From Paenibacillus chondroitinus NBRC 15376 (GTDB taxonomy: Bacteria; Bacillota; Bacilli; Paenibacillales; NBRC-103111): a stretch of 64,000 bases of DNA. The DNA lies in NCBI RefSeq assembly GCF_004000765.1, contig NZ_BILW01000031.1:1-64000 (forward strand), in the 5' to 3' direction. Shown piece after piece: positions 8,141 to 17,823 of this stretch; positions within the stretch are counted from its first letter, which is position 1, and each line of letters starts with the position of its first letter. The translations under genes were made by a program, and so were the position numbers. The notes below the pieces were generated by a model. It did no database searches. It was not told where the DNA came from and was given only the letters and a program-made list of their open reading frames with translations.

Positions 8141-10423
8141 CTATTCCAGCATCGCGTCCGTACGGGTTCTCATCATATCCCGGTATTTGCCCGGGGTTAT
8201 ATTCTTGAATTTGCGGAAGCTTCGAATGAAGCTGTTCTCATGCTGGTAACCAACCATGACCGCAATGTCCGAAATCTTGTTTTCGGTCTTCAGCAGCAGG
8301 TCCGCCGCACGTTCCAAACGCAGGCGCGTCAAATAGTTATAGATCGTTTCTCCCGTTTCCTGCTTGAAAATCTGACTTGCCAAGCTGCTGCTAATTCCCA
8401 CATCGTCAGCAATCTCCGGAATCCCGATGGTCTCGCTCAAATGCTGCTTCATATACTCAATCATGCGGTGGCATGTAATAAAATCCTTGCTTTGAATGAG
8501 TTTGTGGAAGCGCTGAACCAACGGCTGAACCCGCTTACAGAGATCCTCTTGGATATCCCCCAGATGAAAGGTATAGTAGCTCTCGAACGCGCTGCCCTCC
8601 GCACATTCGTCATCAGCCTGCCATAACTGCTCTATGCGTTCAAGCACAGCCCGTAAAAACGTTAAAGCCGCTGATGGATACCCGTATTGGCTTCGAACAT
8701 CGGAGATTAGACGTTCAACCGCTTCCAGCGATCCGGTTTCGTCCCCCGATTCAATCAATTGCGAAAGCTCTTCCAGCTTTCCTTCATCCACGACCGTCTC
8801 CCTAACTTCATGCCCCGATACTTCATGAAACGGGATAATCTGCCCATAACCTTGATACAGCCGGTAGTTCAGGGCATTCTCCGCTTCCAGCATCGCCTGG
8901 CGCAGCCGGGCAACTTCCGTTTGAGGGGTACTTACTCCCACCGAAACGCTGAACTTGAGCAGTCTGGAAACTACCTCAACAGCTTCCTCCAGCTTGCGCT
9001 CAAGCACGGTTCCCGCTTCAAGCGGTTGTAACAATATCGCCATCTTGTCTTTGCCAAAATCGGCGCATACAACCCGCCACCTCTGCTCGAACAGCTCGGC
9101 GACGATGTTCGCCATGGCGAACTTTAATAACGATTGATCGTCGCCCGTGTACTTCCGCGACCAATCCTCATATCGGTCGATTGAAATGACCGCTACCGTA
9201 ACAGGCTCAGATGACCATTCGCCAAAGTAACGATGCCACTTTTCCTCAATATCCCGCTTGCCGGTCAAGTTCCCCGTGTACATATCGTATAGCAGTTTGG
9301 ATGAAGCCTCTGACATCGTTTCTCTGACGAGCTGAGACAGATGGGCATGGTTGCTAAGCAGTTCACCGGCCAATTTCTCCAAATCGATGCCTTCGGGATT
9401 CATGGACTTGCGGTCGTAGCTGCTAAACAGCTGCATCAGCCTGCGGGCCGGTCGGAAAGCAGCGGCATTAATATAGAAAATCGTCGCGCAACCGAGCGCC
9501 AGCGCAGCTACGGAAACGGTCAACACGACATTGCGCACCTTCTTGGACTTAGCTAGTAAACTGTCCTGCACGACAATGGATACGTATTTCCAGCCCGTTA
9601 CTGGCGAAACAAGCTGATTCACCAGCAGTTTTCGGTACTGATGGGTAATGTCACTGCTGCCATCTTCCCGAAGTTGAGCCAACGCCTGTCGAATCGACTC
9701 CTGATCGAAATCATAGTTGGAGACCGCGTACAGGATCTCATCATGCTCGTCGATGATGTAGCGCATCCGATTTAAATTATTGAGCACGGGAGGATTCAGC
9801 TTAGCGAACAATTCCTCATCCTTGAGATTGACAGTGACAATCCCCTTAAACTGGCCTTGAATCATAATTTTACGAAACAGCGTAACTTCGGAGCCCTTTC
9901 TACCCGCGCCTTCCGGCACTTGACGTTTTTTGATGACCGTCATCCCGTCGCCGAACTCGTCCACCACGTTAATCCAATCCGAATCGTCAAAGTTCAGCTT
10001 GTTCGAGCTGTAGCCCTGCGGAATCGCAATGAAGCTCCCTTTTGTCATGTCATACACATAGATGCTCTTGATATATTTAGAATTGCCTATTAGGGTTGAC
10101 AGCAACTGATAAATGTCCGATATGTTGGCGTACGAATTCTGCACCTCACTGGTCAGAAACTTATAAATATTGGTGTTCAATGCAACCTGAATGGCAGCCT
10201 TATCACTCTCTTTGATCGCGTCATCAATGACGTTCATATTCAATTGAAGCATTTGGCGCTGCGGCTCGCTGAGTTCTTCCTGCAGGACAGACTTTGACGT
10301 ATAGTAGGATGTCAAGCTGACGGCCAGAATAATGAGAAACACCGATATGGTTAAAATGAGTACGAGCCGGGTCTGCGTATGGGCTAAATTGTATTTCAGC
10401 CACTTCTTCAAGGATTGCGTCAC
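8141..10423 (-). CDS. Membrane-bound AraC-family regulator with extracellular sensor region (YesS-like)
   Basis: A 760-residue one-component regulator. A transmembrane helix at about 20-42 precedes a Cache-like extracellular region (about 45-300). A second helix at about 303-325 (VVLTVSVAALALGCATIFYI) follows, then a cytoplasmic linker and a C-terminal double helix-turn-helix (about 655-755: GISSSLASQIFKQETGETI and DIAVMVGYQHENSFIRSFRK). Length and layout match B. subtilis YesS/RhgR (761 residues), which activates rhamnogalacturonan genes. The start is GTG 10423 with AAGGTGG ten bases upstream. It lies inside the pectin operon, 107 bp after the long GH105 gene and 46 bp before the next gene, so it is the likely regulator of region 1. 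Confidence 0.88.
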   Translation of the reverse strand: MTQSLKKWLKYNLAHTQTRLVLILTISVFLIILAVSLTSYYTSKSVLQEELSEPQRQMLQLNMNVIDDAIKESDKAAIQVALNTNIYKFLTSEVQNSYANISDIYQLLSTLIGNSKYIKSIYVYDMTKGSFIAIPQGYSSNKLNFDDSDWINVVDEFGDGMTVIKKRQVPEGAGRKGSEVTLFRKIMIQGQFKGIVTVNLKDEELFAKLNPPVLNNLNRMRYIIDEHDEILYAVSNYDFDQESIRQALAQLREDGSSDITHQYRKLLVNQLVSPVTGWKYVSIVVQDSLLAKSKKVRNVVLTVSVAALALGCATIFYINAAAFRPARRLMQLFSSYDRKSMNPEGIDLEKLAGELLSNHAHLSQLVRETMSEASSKLLYDMYTGNLTGKRDIEEKWHRYFGEWSSEPVTVAVISIDRYEDWSRKYTGDDQSLLKFAMANIVAELFEQRWRVVCADFGKDKMAILLQPLEAGTVLERKLEEAVEVVSRLLKFSVSVGVSTPQTEVARLRQAMLEAENALNYRLYQGYGQIIPFHEVSGHEVRETVVDEGKLEELSQLIESGDETGSLEAVERLISDVRSQYGYPSAALTFLRAVLERIEQLWQADDECAEGSAFESYYTFHLGDIQEDLCKRVQPLVQRFHKLIQSKDFITCHRMIEYMKQHLSETIGIPEIADDVGISSSLASQIFKQETGETIYNYLTRLRLERAADLLLKTENKISDIAVMVGYQHENSFIRSFRKFKNITPGKYRDMMRTRTDAMLE

Positions 10424-10529
10424 GTTAGAGTTCCCACCTTATTAGGAGATCTTACCATTATAACGCGATCTGTTCCCTCGCGACACGATCCTTTCCAATG
10501 ATTCCCTCTCATTCTCACTCTTGAACACC

Positions 10530-12719
10530 TCAGCTTTTCATACCTAAGCTGTTCATCATGGCGTTCGCTTCAATGCCGGCCAAAAGCACAATGCCAATCC
10601 CGTGTGTGTCATTCAAGTTCCAGCCAAGCTCATGCTTATAATAAGCGTTCGAGTAGGACCAGCTGGAGCCTTTGCATACGCCGTACAAGTTCCCGTGCTT
10701 ATCGATGACGCGAGCGCATAAGCCATTCCAGCCGGACATCACCGCCCGAGTGAATGCTTGTGGCTCCAGCAACCAACCGTGCCGCACGCCGAGTGCAAAA
10801 CCGTACATGAACATGGATGTACACGATGCTTCCTCATATGACTCAGGATCTGTCAATACCTGGTGCCACAGGCCGTTTTTGCCCTGCAGCCGGAGATACC
10901 CTTCCGCCAACTCCCGGTAAAAGCGAAGGATCTCCTTGTAGCTGGAATGCCCTTTCGGCAGCGCTTGCAATAACACGGAGAGCGAGAAAAAGACCCAGCC
11001 GTTTCCCCGCCCCCAAGTCGTCAATGACGGCTTGCAGCTGCTTACGTCATACACATGAGACATGATTTGCTGCTCAGGCATATATAAATACTTTTTATAC
11101 AAAAGCAGTTGACGGGAAGCTTCCTCTACATATCGCATATCCCCGGATAGCTCGCTATAACGGCATAGGAACGGCACACTCATGTACATATCATCGCACC
11201 ACATCGTGTTATGCATACTCGGGGATACGCCGATACGTCGGTAAAGCGTTCCGTCTTCCAGACGATCCTGTACATTCATAATGTAATGGGCGATGTCGTC
11301 TGAAACCGCACGCGCTCCCTTCAACTGCCGTAACCTGTTCGCTAGAATAGCAAGTGCTCCGAAAGACCCACAGTCATCCAGGCTGTCAATATGCGATAAC
11401 TGATTATTTAATCCTGCCGCTCCAAATTGCTTCCGATCCCAGAGGGAATACGCATAGGTTGACGTCGCAAATTCCACGTGACGAGTTACGTAATCCGTCA
11501 TGTCGCTGCGCGCTAGCAAACGGCTTGTCTCTAGCAGCCCGAACAAGGTTACGCCAAGCGGGTAGTTCCAACGGCCGAAGAGCTCGTTCTCCAGAAAGGG
11601 TCTAACGAAAGCTTCAGGCTCATTCGTTGTCCAGAACACCTCACCTGAAGAGCCGGCCGCAACCGTATCCATCTTCATGTAGTCATTAGCTCGCAGCTCG
11701 GCGTCAGCAGCGAAAGGCCCCAGATGCAGCCATTTGCCTGCATAGCCATGGACTTTGACCGGCGAGTGCAGTACGGCATTCGTCAAATTCTCATGCAGCT
11801 GAAACCCCCAACTCTCCTCACTGCACGTGCTGTATGCCACGAGGCTTCCGCTTCGCCGGCACGATTCTAAATTAAAACTGAACGAACCTGCCCCGGCAGC
11901 TTCATAAACCTTATGTCCATTCCAAATGAAGGTTACAGGGCCATAGGCGACCCCCGATATGGTAACAGGACCGGTCATCGCCGGGTCGACTCGGACGGAT
12001 GTCCAAGAGATAGCCTTTAAACCCGGGGACAAACCGTAGAGTTGTTCCAACCGGCCTTGCCAGTCACTGGTGTCTGCGCGCTTCGGCAGCCAAGACGCCG
12101 CACCACTTACTACTTGTTCACTCATCGTCGCAGCTGGCATTTGTGGAAGCGGACTATCCATCGGAGACGTATAGATCCAGCCCTCTTCCCCCTGACGCTC
12201 TAGTGAAGGCGCAAGAAAGGTATAGGGCTTATTCTTGCGATTGCCAGAGCCAATTTCCGCTCCGCATCGTCCATCTGCACGTTGGCCAAGCTCCAAAAGA
12301 AAATGGTTCCAGCCCCGCACCAGCCCAATCTTCAGTTTCAGCGGAGGTGCCTCTTCCGCTTCCTCTTCAGGGGCAGAGCCAAAACGCTGCTCCCCGTTGT
12401 GGTACAATCGGACAGGCCCGAGACATCGAAGCAGAAAGATAAACTCTTGCGGCTCCTCGATCCACAGCTTCGCCCAGGCATATACACGCTGTCCCGCATG
12501 CATCTCCGGAAAAATACGTTCAATCGGAAACGAATACGTGTGATTTTCCAACTTGCGGATTTCACTAGCCCGTGTGACTCTGTATACCGGACCGTGAGGC
12601 GGATGCTCACCAATATAACGTTGAGCCATTACGGTCAGAACATGGGGAATGTTGGTTCCATCCGTTTGGGCGGCCATACTTTCCTCTGGATCTATATAGC
12701 GGGTTAAAGATGTCGTCAT
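10530..12719 (-). CDS. Two-part GH105 family protein with extra N-terminal beta domain
   Basis: A 729-residue protein whose C-terminal half (about 345-715) is a GH105 (alpha/alpha)6 barrel of the unsaturated-uronyl hydrolase type. The active-site motif WCDDMYMSVPF (residues 507-517) corresponds to WLDGLYM in the shorter neighbour. GRGNGWVFFSLSVLLQALP and CTSMFMYGFALG are further matches. The N-terminal 330 residues look like a beta-sandwich, perhaps carbohydrate-binding (AKLWIEEPQEFIFLLRCLG, WNHFLLELGQ). That extension is unusual, since GH105 enzymes are generally about 350-400 residues. No signal peptide. Its ATG overlaps the oxidoreductase stop codon (ATGA), with AAAGGAG upstream, so the two are translationally coupled. 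Confidence 0.82.
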   Translation of the reverse strand: MTTSLTRYIDPEESMAAQTDGTNIPHVLTVMAQRYIGEHPPHGPVYRVTRASEIRKLENHTYSFPIERIFPEMHAGQRVYAWAKLWIEEPQEFIFLLRCLGPVRLYHNGEQRFGSAPEEEAEEAPPLKLKIGLVRGWNHFLLELGQRADGRCGAEIGSGNRKNKPYTFLAPSLERQGEEGWIYTSPMDSPLPQMPAATMSEQVVSGAASWLPKRADTSDWQGRLEQLYGLSPGLKAISWTSVRVDPAMTGPVTISGVAYGPVTFIWNGHKVYEAAGAGSFSFNLESCRRSGSLVAYSTCSEESWGFQLHENLTNAVLHSPVKVHGYAGKWLHLGPFAADAELRANDYMKMDTVAAGSSGEVFWTTNEPEAFVRPFLENELFGRWNYPLGVTLFGLLETSRLLARSDMTDYVTRHVEFATSTYAYSLWDRKQFGAAGLNNQLSHIDSLDDCGSFGALAILANRLRQLKGARAVSDDIAHYIMNVQDRLEDGTLYRRIGVSPSMHNTMWCDDMYMSVPFLCRYSELSGDMRYVEEASRQLLLYKKYLYMPEQQIMSHVYDVSSCKPSLTTWGRGNGWVFFSLSVLLQALPKGHSSYKEILRFYRELAEGYLRLQGKNGLWHQVLTDPESYEEASCTSMFMYGFALGVRHGWLLEPQAFTRAVMSGWNGLCARVIDKHGNLYGVCKGSSWSYSNAYYKHELGWNLNDTHGIGIVLLAGIEANAMMNSLGMKS

Positions 12720-14053
12720 TGTCCTGCCACTCCTTTCCCGCTTAAACTGAGAGCCTTCTCCGTGAATCCTCCATGAAGCACTTCCTCAATGGTAACCGGA
12801 CGGTGTTCCTTCACAGAGCGCCATACAGCTTCCCCAGTCGCCACGGAGAACGCGCCATCCACAGCTCCGGATAAAATTCGATAAGGCCGCAGACGATCTT
12901 CGCCCATAAATAAATCCTCCAGCAATAGCGGGTCTCCGCCTCCATGCCCGCCTTCTCGGTGCACGACATGGATCGTTTCCTTAGAGCCAAACAGCGGGAA
13001 ATAATCGATGGTCTGCACCGGCGTCGGAAATGGGGTGCGGCTCGGCATATGATACTCCACCGACTCAAGTCTCCCCTTTGTGCCGTTAATAGCCAATCGA
13101 TATCCCTCGTACGGCAAAGAGAAGTTAACCGAATAACTGAGGAGTGCGCCACCGTTATATTTGACCGTTGCTGCATAGGTATCCTCGATATCAATTTGTG
13201 AATCGAAAATACATTGATCAGGCCGATAGTCCGAGTAAGGAAACTTGCTTTTCACTGCACCCAGCGAATCTAGATGATCGTCCTGCACTTGAATATTTTT
13301 GCTCCGTGTGTTCCAACGTGAGTAGTAGTCGCATTCCGCCTTTAGCTCACAGGTCGTGCAGAAACGGCCATCCTCCTTCTTGGGGTTCGCTTCCCCTTCA
13401 GCTCCATAATAATTCAAGGCGCCATATGCGAACACCTCGACGGGCTGCTGCTCGATCCACCAATTCACCAGATCGAAATGATGCGTGCATTTATGGATGG
13501 ATAACCCTCCGGACAGCTCTCTAACTCGATTCCAACGTTTAAAATAACTTGAACCATGATAGGTATCGAGATACCAATTCAAGTCAATCGAGGTAATCCT
13601 GCCAAGCTTGCCTTCCAGTAGCATTTCCTTAATTTTCGTATGAATGGGCGCATATCGGTAATTGAAAGTAACGGTGACCGTCCCTTTACTTGCTGACTCC
13701 GCCTCCAATACACGCCTTGCGTCCTCTCCTGTTGTCACCATCGGCTTCTCCGTGATCACGTCTAAATCATGCTCAAGGGCTGCTATAATATATTGCGCAT
13801 GTGTATCGTCACGCCCAGCGACAATGATAACGTCCGGGCGCGTCTCTTCCACCATCCGGTCAAATTCATGCTCGCCGTAAGTACGGACTTCCTGCTGCTC
13901 TGGAAATCTCGTTCGAAACAGTTCAAAGCGAGCTTGGTCGCGATCCAGTAAGCCGACGAGCTCGCTTCTTGCGGAGAATGTCGACGTAATGGGCTTGGCG
14001 AACATGCCAAGCGCTCGACCGCTTACCCCGCAGATTGCATATCGCTTTTTCAT
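12716..14053 (-). CDS. Gfo/Idh/MocA-family oxidoreductase with a cysteine cluster
   Basis: A 445-residue NAD(P)-dependent oxidoreductase. The Rossmann part begins MKKRYAICGVSGRALG, the EKP signature is at 102-104, and a C-terminal alpha/beta domain follows. SIHKCTHHFD near 185-194 supplies the usual catalytic-site histidines. Unusual is an insertion FCTTCELKAEC (Cys232, Cys235, Cys241) after NPKKEDGR, which could bind a metal or form a disulfide. Such proteins oxidise or epimerise sugars and inositols, and some act as hydrolases. It follows the binding-protein gene after a 105-bp spacer with a stem-loop and overlaps the long GH105 gene by 4 bp. The substrate is unknown, probably a pectin-derived sugar. 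Confidence 0.85.
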   Translation of the reverse strand: MKKRYAICGVSGRALGMFAKPITSTFSARSELVGLLDRDQARFELFRTRFPEQQEVRTYGEHEFDRMVEETRPDVIIVAGRDDTHAQYIIAALEHDLDVITEKPMVTTGEDARRVLEAESASKGTVTVTFNYRYAPIHTKIKEMLLEGKLGRITSIDLNWYLDTYHGSSYFKRWNRVRELSGGLSIHKCTHHFDLVNWWIEQQPVEVFAYGALNYYGAEGEANPKKEDGRFCTTCELKAECDYYSRWNTRSKNIQVQDDHLDSLGAVKSKFPYSDYRPDQCIFDSQIDIEDTYAATVKYNGGALLSYSVNFSLPYEGYRLAINGTKGRLESVEYHMPSRTPFPTPVQTIDYFPLFGSKETIHVVHREGGHGGGDPLLLEDLFMGEDRLRPYRILSGAVDGAFSVATGEAVWRSVKEHRPVTIEEVLHGGFTEKALSLSGKGVAGQ

Positions 14054-14105
14054 GAGCTACATCCCCTTCTATGGCTGCTGTCATTAATCTTCTCAGCGCG
14101 TTCGG

Positions 14106-14136
14106 GCCCGCAGGAAACTGAACCGTCTCTGCGGGC
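14106..14136 (-). other. Intercistronic stem-loop after the binding-protein gene
   Basis: GCCCGCAG at 14106-14113 pairs with CTGCGGGC at 14129-14136 across a 15-nt loop, in the gap between the solute-binding protein and the oxidoreductase. No T-run follows, so it is more likely an mRNA-stabilising or processing hairpin that raises binding-protein expression over downstream genes. That role is inferred from position only. Confidence 0.55.
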
Positions 14137-14158
14137 ACACCATACGCCGGATACGTTG

Positions 14159-15703
14159 TTACTTCTTCACTTTTGCGTACCATTCTTGGGCGCGCTGCGT
14201 GACCTTGTCGCCTCCCGATTTGTTCCAACGATCCACAAACTCATCGAATTTCGCCATCGGCCATTCACCGATCACAATTTTGGTCAAATATTCTTGGAAA
14301 AGCTTATGCGATTGAATATCCGGGAAACCTTCGTATACCGTGTTGGGCAGTCCGTCTCCTGCGATTCGTCGGGCATCCGCTGTATTGACGGTGAAAATAT
14401 CCTGCACCATCTTCTGCATATTCTCTGGAATGGTTTCCTTGATCCGGATATCCATATCTTCTTTGGTCGTCAGGTTACGCATGCCGAGAGCAAGAGGGCG
14501 GCTGTCCTCTGGTGGCAGCAGAACCTTTTTGCCATTCACGACTTGATGTTGAAGTCCTTCAATCCCAAACCGGATGAACTCATCGTTGTTTGTATCATAG
14601 AAGAAGTCGAGCAGCTTCAGGGATGCTTCGGCTTTGTTTTTTGCTGCTGCAGGAATGATCCATTCCGGCTCCCCCATCGTTTTCATCGTAACAAAACCTT
14701 GGAAACCGTCTACTTTAGGCACGGGCATGCCAACGATATAAGCATCAGGAGCCCCCTTCAGCATCGCTGTATAGCGATCGCGCACACTTGCCGGGAGGTG
14801 GTACCAGCTGCCAACCAGATTATTGTTGATTTTGGCCTGCCATACGTCCCCTTTGTTAAGGAATGTCTCGTTATCGAGCAGCTTCTCTGCATACAACTCG
14901 CGGATATATCCGATAGCGGCCTTCATGTTAGGGGTAACGCCCGCATACTGAATTTTGCCGTCATACAGGTCCCACTCCGGACTCCCCTCCCACATGGCGA
15001 CACCGTACATGCCAAACAGGTGATCCATCCATTTGCCGAATTCCCGGCCTGAGGTCGGCAGCTCGTCTTTTAAACCGTTGCCGTTTGGATCCTTGTCGCG
15101 GAAGGCCTTCAGTACTTCCTTATAATCAGCTGCTGTCTTCGGCATAGGCAATCCGACCTTATCCAGCCAATCCTTACGAATCATCGGTGCACGTTCAGGG
15201 ACGAGAAACACCTTCGGCACATAATAAATATGGCCATCGGACGAGGCCGAACGAACGACATCCCACGCCTCCTTGGGAATGTTTTTCCATACATTAGGTG
15301 CGTACTTTGGAAGAAGATCTTCCAATGGCAGCGCTCCGCCTTGTTTGATCAACGTCTGCTCAATGCCGCCAATCGGACGAAGGATGTCCGGCAAATCGTT
15401 CGAAGCAATCATCAGATTGAGAAACTCTGTCGGTTCTGAGCCCGGAGGTGTGGTCGTCAGTTGATATTCTACACCCGTTTTCTCAGCTACATATTTGACG
15501 TGCGCGTTATTCGCATCCGGAATGGTGCCTACGCCCATATGACTTTTGAACACCTTTACCTGTACAAGCTTGCCGTTCTGGGCGGCGCCTTCCGCGACTG
15601 GGGTTTTGTCACCGGTTTGCGCACAACCCGCAAGGACTGTAACTGCAAGCAGCGAAGCCGCCGCCGTAATCGCTCCCTTTTTCCCGAATAAACGTTTCTT
15701 CAT
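14159..15703 (-). CDS. ABC transporter solute-binding lipoprotein (LplA/YtcQ-like)
   Basis: A 514-residue extracellular sugar-binding lipoprotein. The N-terminus MKKRLFGKKGAITAAASLL with lipobox LAGC places it on the outer face of the membrane. The body is a family-1 solute-binding fold, with blocks such as DLPDILRPIGGIEQTLIKQG and YADYKEVLKAFRDKDPNGNG-like residues around 155-175. Members of this length (about 500) accompany paired permeases of the YteP/YtcP or LplB/LplC type for complex oligosaccharides. GGGAGG lies upstream of ATG 15703. It comes 58 bp after the second permease gene. No ATPase is encoded in the locus. Confidence 0.9.
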   Translation of the reverse strand: MKKRLFGKKGAITAAASLLAVTVLAGCAQTGDKTPVAEGAAQNGKLVQVKVFKSHMGVGTIPDANNAHVKYVAEKTGVEYQLTTTPPGSEPTEFLNLMIASNDLPDILRPIGGIEQTLIKQGGALPLEDLLPKYAPNVWKNIPKEAWDVVRSASSDGHIYYVPKVFLVPERAPMIRKDWLDKVGLPMPKTAADYKEVLKAFRDKDPNGNGLKDELPTSGREFGKWMDHLFGMYGVAMWEGSPEWDLYDGKIQYAGVTPNMKAAIGYIRELYAEKLLDNETFLNKGDVWQAKINNNLVGSWYHLPASVRDRYTAMLKGAPDAYIVGMPVPKVDGFQGFVTMKTMGEPEWIIPAAAKNKAEASLKLLDFFYDTNNDEFIRFGIEGLQHQVVNGKKVLLPPEDSRPLALGMRNLTTKEDMDIRIKETIPENMQKMVQDIFTVNTADARRIAGDGLPNTVYEGFPDIQSHKLFQEYLTKIVIGEWPMAKFDEFVDRWNKSGGDKVTQRAQEWYAKVKK

Positions 15704-15761
15704 GCATGTATCCTCCCTTTTTATAGCACATCATATGATAAAGCCAGCCGTATTGCGGTCT

Positions 15762-16631
15762 TTACTCTTTCAGCGAGCCTAGCATGGAACCCTTTACAAA
15801 ATACTTCTGCAAGTACGGGTATACTAAAATAATCGGCACTGTTGCGAACAGTATTGTTGCCGCTTTCAATGTTGTCGTATTGAAATCGTAATCGCCAAGG
15901 AACAGATTCACAGCAGCCAGTTCCTCCGGTGACTGCAAGTAAGCGCGCAGCTTCATTTGCAGCGGCCATTTGTTGGGATCACGGATGAACAGCACGGCTC
16001 TCTGGAAAGTATTCCAATACCCGACGGCATAAAACAAACTAACCGTCGCAAGCACCGGCTTGGATAAAGGCAGATAGATCCGGAACAAAATACCTGCATC
16101 GGTGCAGCCATCCATTCGCGCTGAATCATCGAGCTCCGCCGGGATCCCCATAAAAAACGTTCGAATAATAATCATGTTAAACGTTCCAATTAATCCTGGC
16201 AAAATAAGCGACCACAGGGAATTCATCATGCCCAGCTCCCGAACGGTCAGGAAAAAGGGGATCATCGGCGCATTAAAAATCATCGTAATGATCACAGCCA
16301 GCATAAACGGCTTGCGAATGAGAAATTCCTTGCGGGACAGCGGAAACGCTGTCAATACGGAGAACAGCATGCTCAGCAGTGTCCCAACAATCGTGATGTA
16401 TAGCGTTACGCCAAATGCGCTCCATAATCCCTTATTTTGCAGGATATGCCCCCACGATGCCCAGGTAAATTCTACCGGTAGCAAGAACACTGTTTTCGAA
16501 TCCGCCGCAAGGGGTGAACTGAGCGAGACCGCCAACAGATGGACAAGCGGCATCAACATCGTGCCTGCCGCTGCGGCCAGGAACAAATAGTTGACTACTT
16601 GAAAAACCTTTTCTCCATACGTCTGTTTCAT
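15762..16631 (-). CDS. Carbohydrate ABC transporter permease (LplC/YtcP-like)
   Basis: A 289-residue inner-membrane permease with about six helices and the EAA loop that contacts the ATPase (ELDDSARMDGCTDAGIL, then PLSKPVLATVSLFY). The C-terminus YPYLQKYFVKGSMLGSLKE is typical of this family. The start is ATG 16631, which overlaps the stop of the first permease as TGATG. GTG codons 3 and 6 bp upstream are alternatives. It forms the heterodimeric channel with the protein encoded at 16631-17596. Confidence 0.93.
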   Translation of the reverse strand: MKQTYGEKVFQVVNYLFLAAAAGTMLMPLVHLLAVSLSSPLAADSKTVFLLPVEFTWASWGHILQNKGLWSAFGVTLYITIVGTLLSMLFSVLTAFPLSRKEFLIRKPFMLAVIITMIFNAPMIPFFLTVRELGMMNSLWSLILPGLIGTFNMIIIRTFFMGIPAELDDSARMDGCTDAGILFRIYLPLSKPVLATVSLFYAVGYWNTFQRAVLFIRDPNKWPLQMKLRAYLQSPEELAAVNLFLGDYDFNTTTLKAATILFATVPIILVYPYLQKYFVKGSMLGSLKE

Positions 16632-17596
16632 CACCACAACCCCTGTTCTGTCTTTCTGGCCATTCGGTTAAAAATCCACAGCAGCGCGAAACCAATGACG
16701 GACTGGAATAATCCAATCGCTGTCGTAACACTGTACTGACCCTGCAGAACCCCTGCCCGATATACGTAAGTCTCAATAATATCACCCACGGAATACGTCA
16801 TAGGCGTTAATAGGTTATAAATCTGGTCAAAACCAAGCTCAAGGAAATTGCCGATGTTCAGTAGAAATAACACCAGAATCGTAGGAAACAGGACCGGCAG
16901 CGTAATATGAAGCGTCTGCTTCCAGCGGTTCGCCCCGTCCATCACGGCCGCCTCATACAGGTTCGGATTGATACCGGCAATTGCGGCAAGGTAAATAATC
17001 GTGCCCCATCCGACTTCCTTCCAAATGCCCGACAAGACGACAATCGTACGGAAATAACTCTGCTGCTGCATAAACAAAATCGGCTCGAAACCGAACCATC
17101 CCCGGACCAAGTTCGCTACGCCTTGCGTGGACAATAGTTCAAAGACGATGCCTCCGACAACGACCCACGATAAGAAGTGCGGAAGATAGAACATGCTTTG
17201 TACGACCCGTTTGAACAGCATCAGCCTCACTTCATTGAATAGAAGCGCTAGAATAATCGGTGCAGGAAATCCGAACACGAGGTGATACGTGGCGATCGTC
17301 GCCGTGTTTCTTAAAACATGATAGAAATCTTGATACGTGAAGATGAATTTGAAATTATCCCATCCTACCCAAGAACTTCCCAGCATGCCTTTGAAAATTT
17401 GATAATTCTGAAAGGCGATGACACTTCCCATGAGCGGCACGTATTTAAAAATAAGGTAATACACGAGCCCGGGGATGATCATGAGATAAAGCATCCAATG
17501 CTTTCGCATATTTAGGAGATATCGATTTTGCGCTAACTTCGCATTGACATCTCTGTGCGTGATTCCGGGCTTAGCCTCCGTATACAACTTTGCCAC
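16631..17596 (-). CDS. Carbohydrate ABC transporter permease (LplB/YteP-like), first gene of the operon
   Basis: A 321-residue integral membrane permease. Helices begin at about residue 36 (MLYLMIIPGLVYYLIFKYVP). The EAA loop reads NLYEAAVMDGANRWKQTLHI, and the C-terminus GFALLWIFNRMARKTEQGLW is typical. The start is GTG 17596 with AAGGAGG nine bases upstream. It is the promoter-proximal gene of the pectin operon. The long 5' region (17597-18358) carries a 7-bp palindrome and a repeat array. It pairs with the second permease and, by analogy with B. subtilis, probably with a shared MsmX-type ATPase encoded elsewhere. Confidence 0.93.
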   Translation of the reverse strand: MAKLYTEAKPGITHRDVNAKLAQNRYLLNMRKHWMLYLMIIPGLVYYLIFKYVPLMGSVIAFQNYQIFKGMLGSSWVGWDNFKFIFTYQDFYHVLRNTATIATYHLVFGFPAPIILALLFNEVRLMLFKRVVQSMFYLPHFLSWVVVGGIVFELLSTQGVANLVRGWFGFEPILFMQQQSYFRTIVVLSGIWKEVGWGTIIYLAAIAGINPNLYEAAVMDGANRWKQTLHITLPVLFPTILVLFLLNIGNFLELGFDQIYNLLTPMTYSVGDIIETYVYRAGVLQGQYSVTTAIGLFQSVIGFALLWIFNRMARKTEQGLW

Positions 17597-17753
17597 TGTC
17601 GCAAGCCTCCTTCACGTCTAGTACCGCAATCTTACCCGCTGGGGAGATGCCATGACAATCGTTCAATCCTCTATGGGATGAACCGATCCGCGATTTGCAC
17701 ATTTTTCCAGGATTTGAGAGCGAGAGCAAGAAAGTGTTAGTGCAAAAATGTCT

Positions 17754-17768
17754 CAATTCGACGAATTG
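17754..17768. promoter_or_regulatory. Candidate palindromic operator upstream of the pectin operon
   Basis: CAATTCG at 17754-17760 and CGAATTG at 17762-17768 form a 7-bp inverted repeat around a single base, about 160 bp upstream of the first permease start. It is a possible regulator site, but I could not place a convincing -10/-35 pair next to it. Confidence 0.35.
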
Positions 17769-17823
17769 TGCATCCTTTGGAGCATCGGTTCATTGCTAAC
17801 GAATCCTGCTAACACGTGAAAAA

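Noticed and set aside
14156-15052. Plus-strand open frame of 298 codons opposite the binding-protein gene
   Set aside because: Antisense shadow of a clear lipoprotein gene; no start signal and no recognisable motifs.
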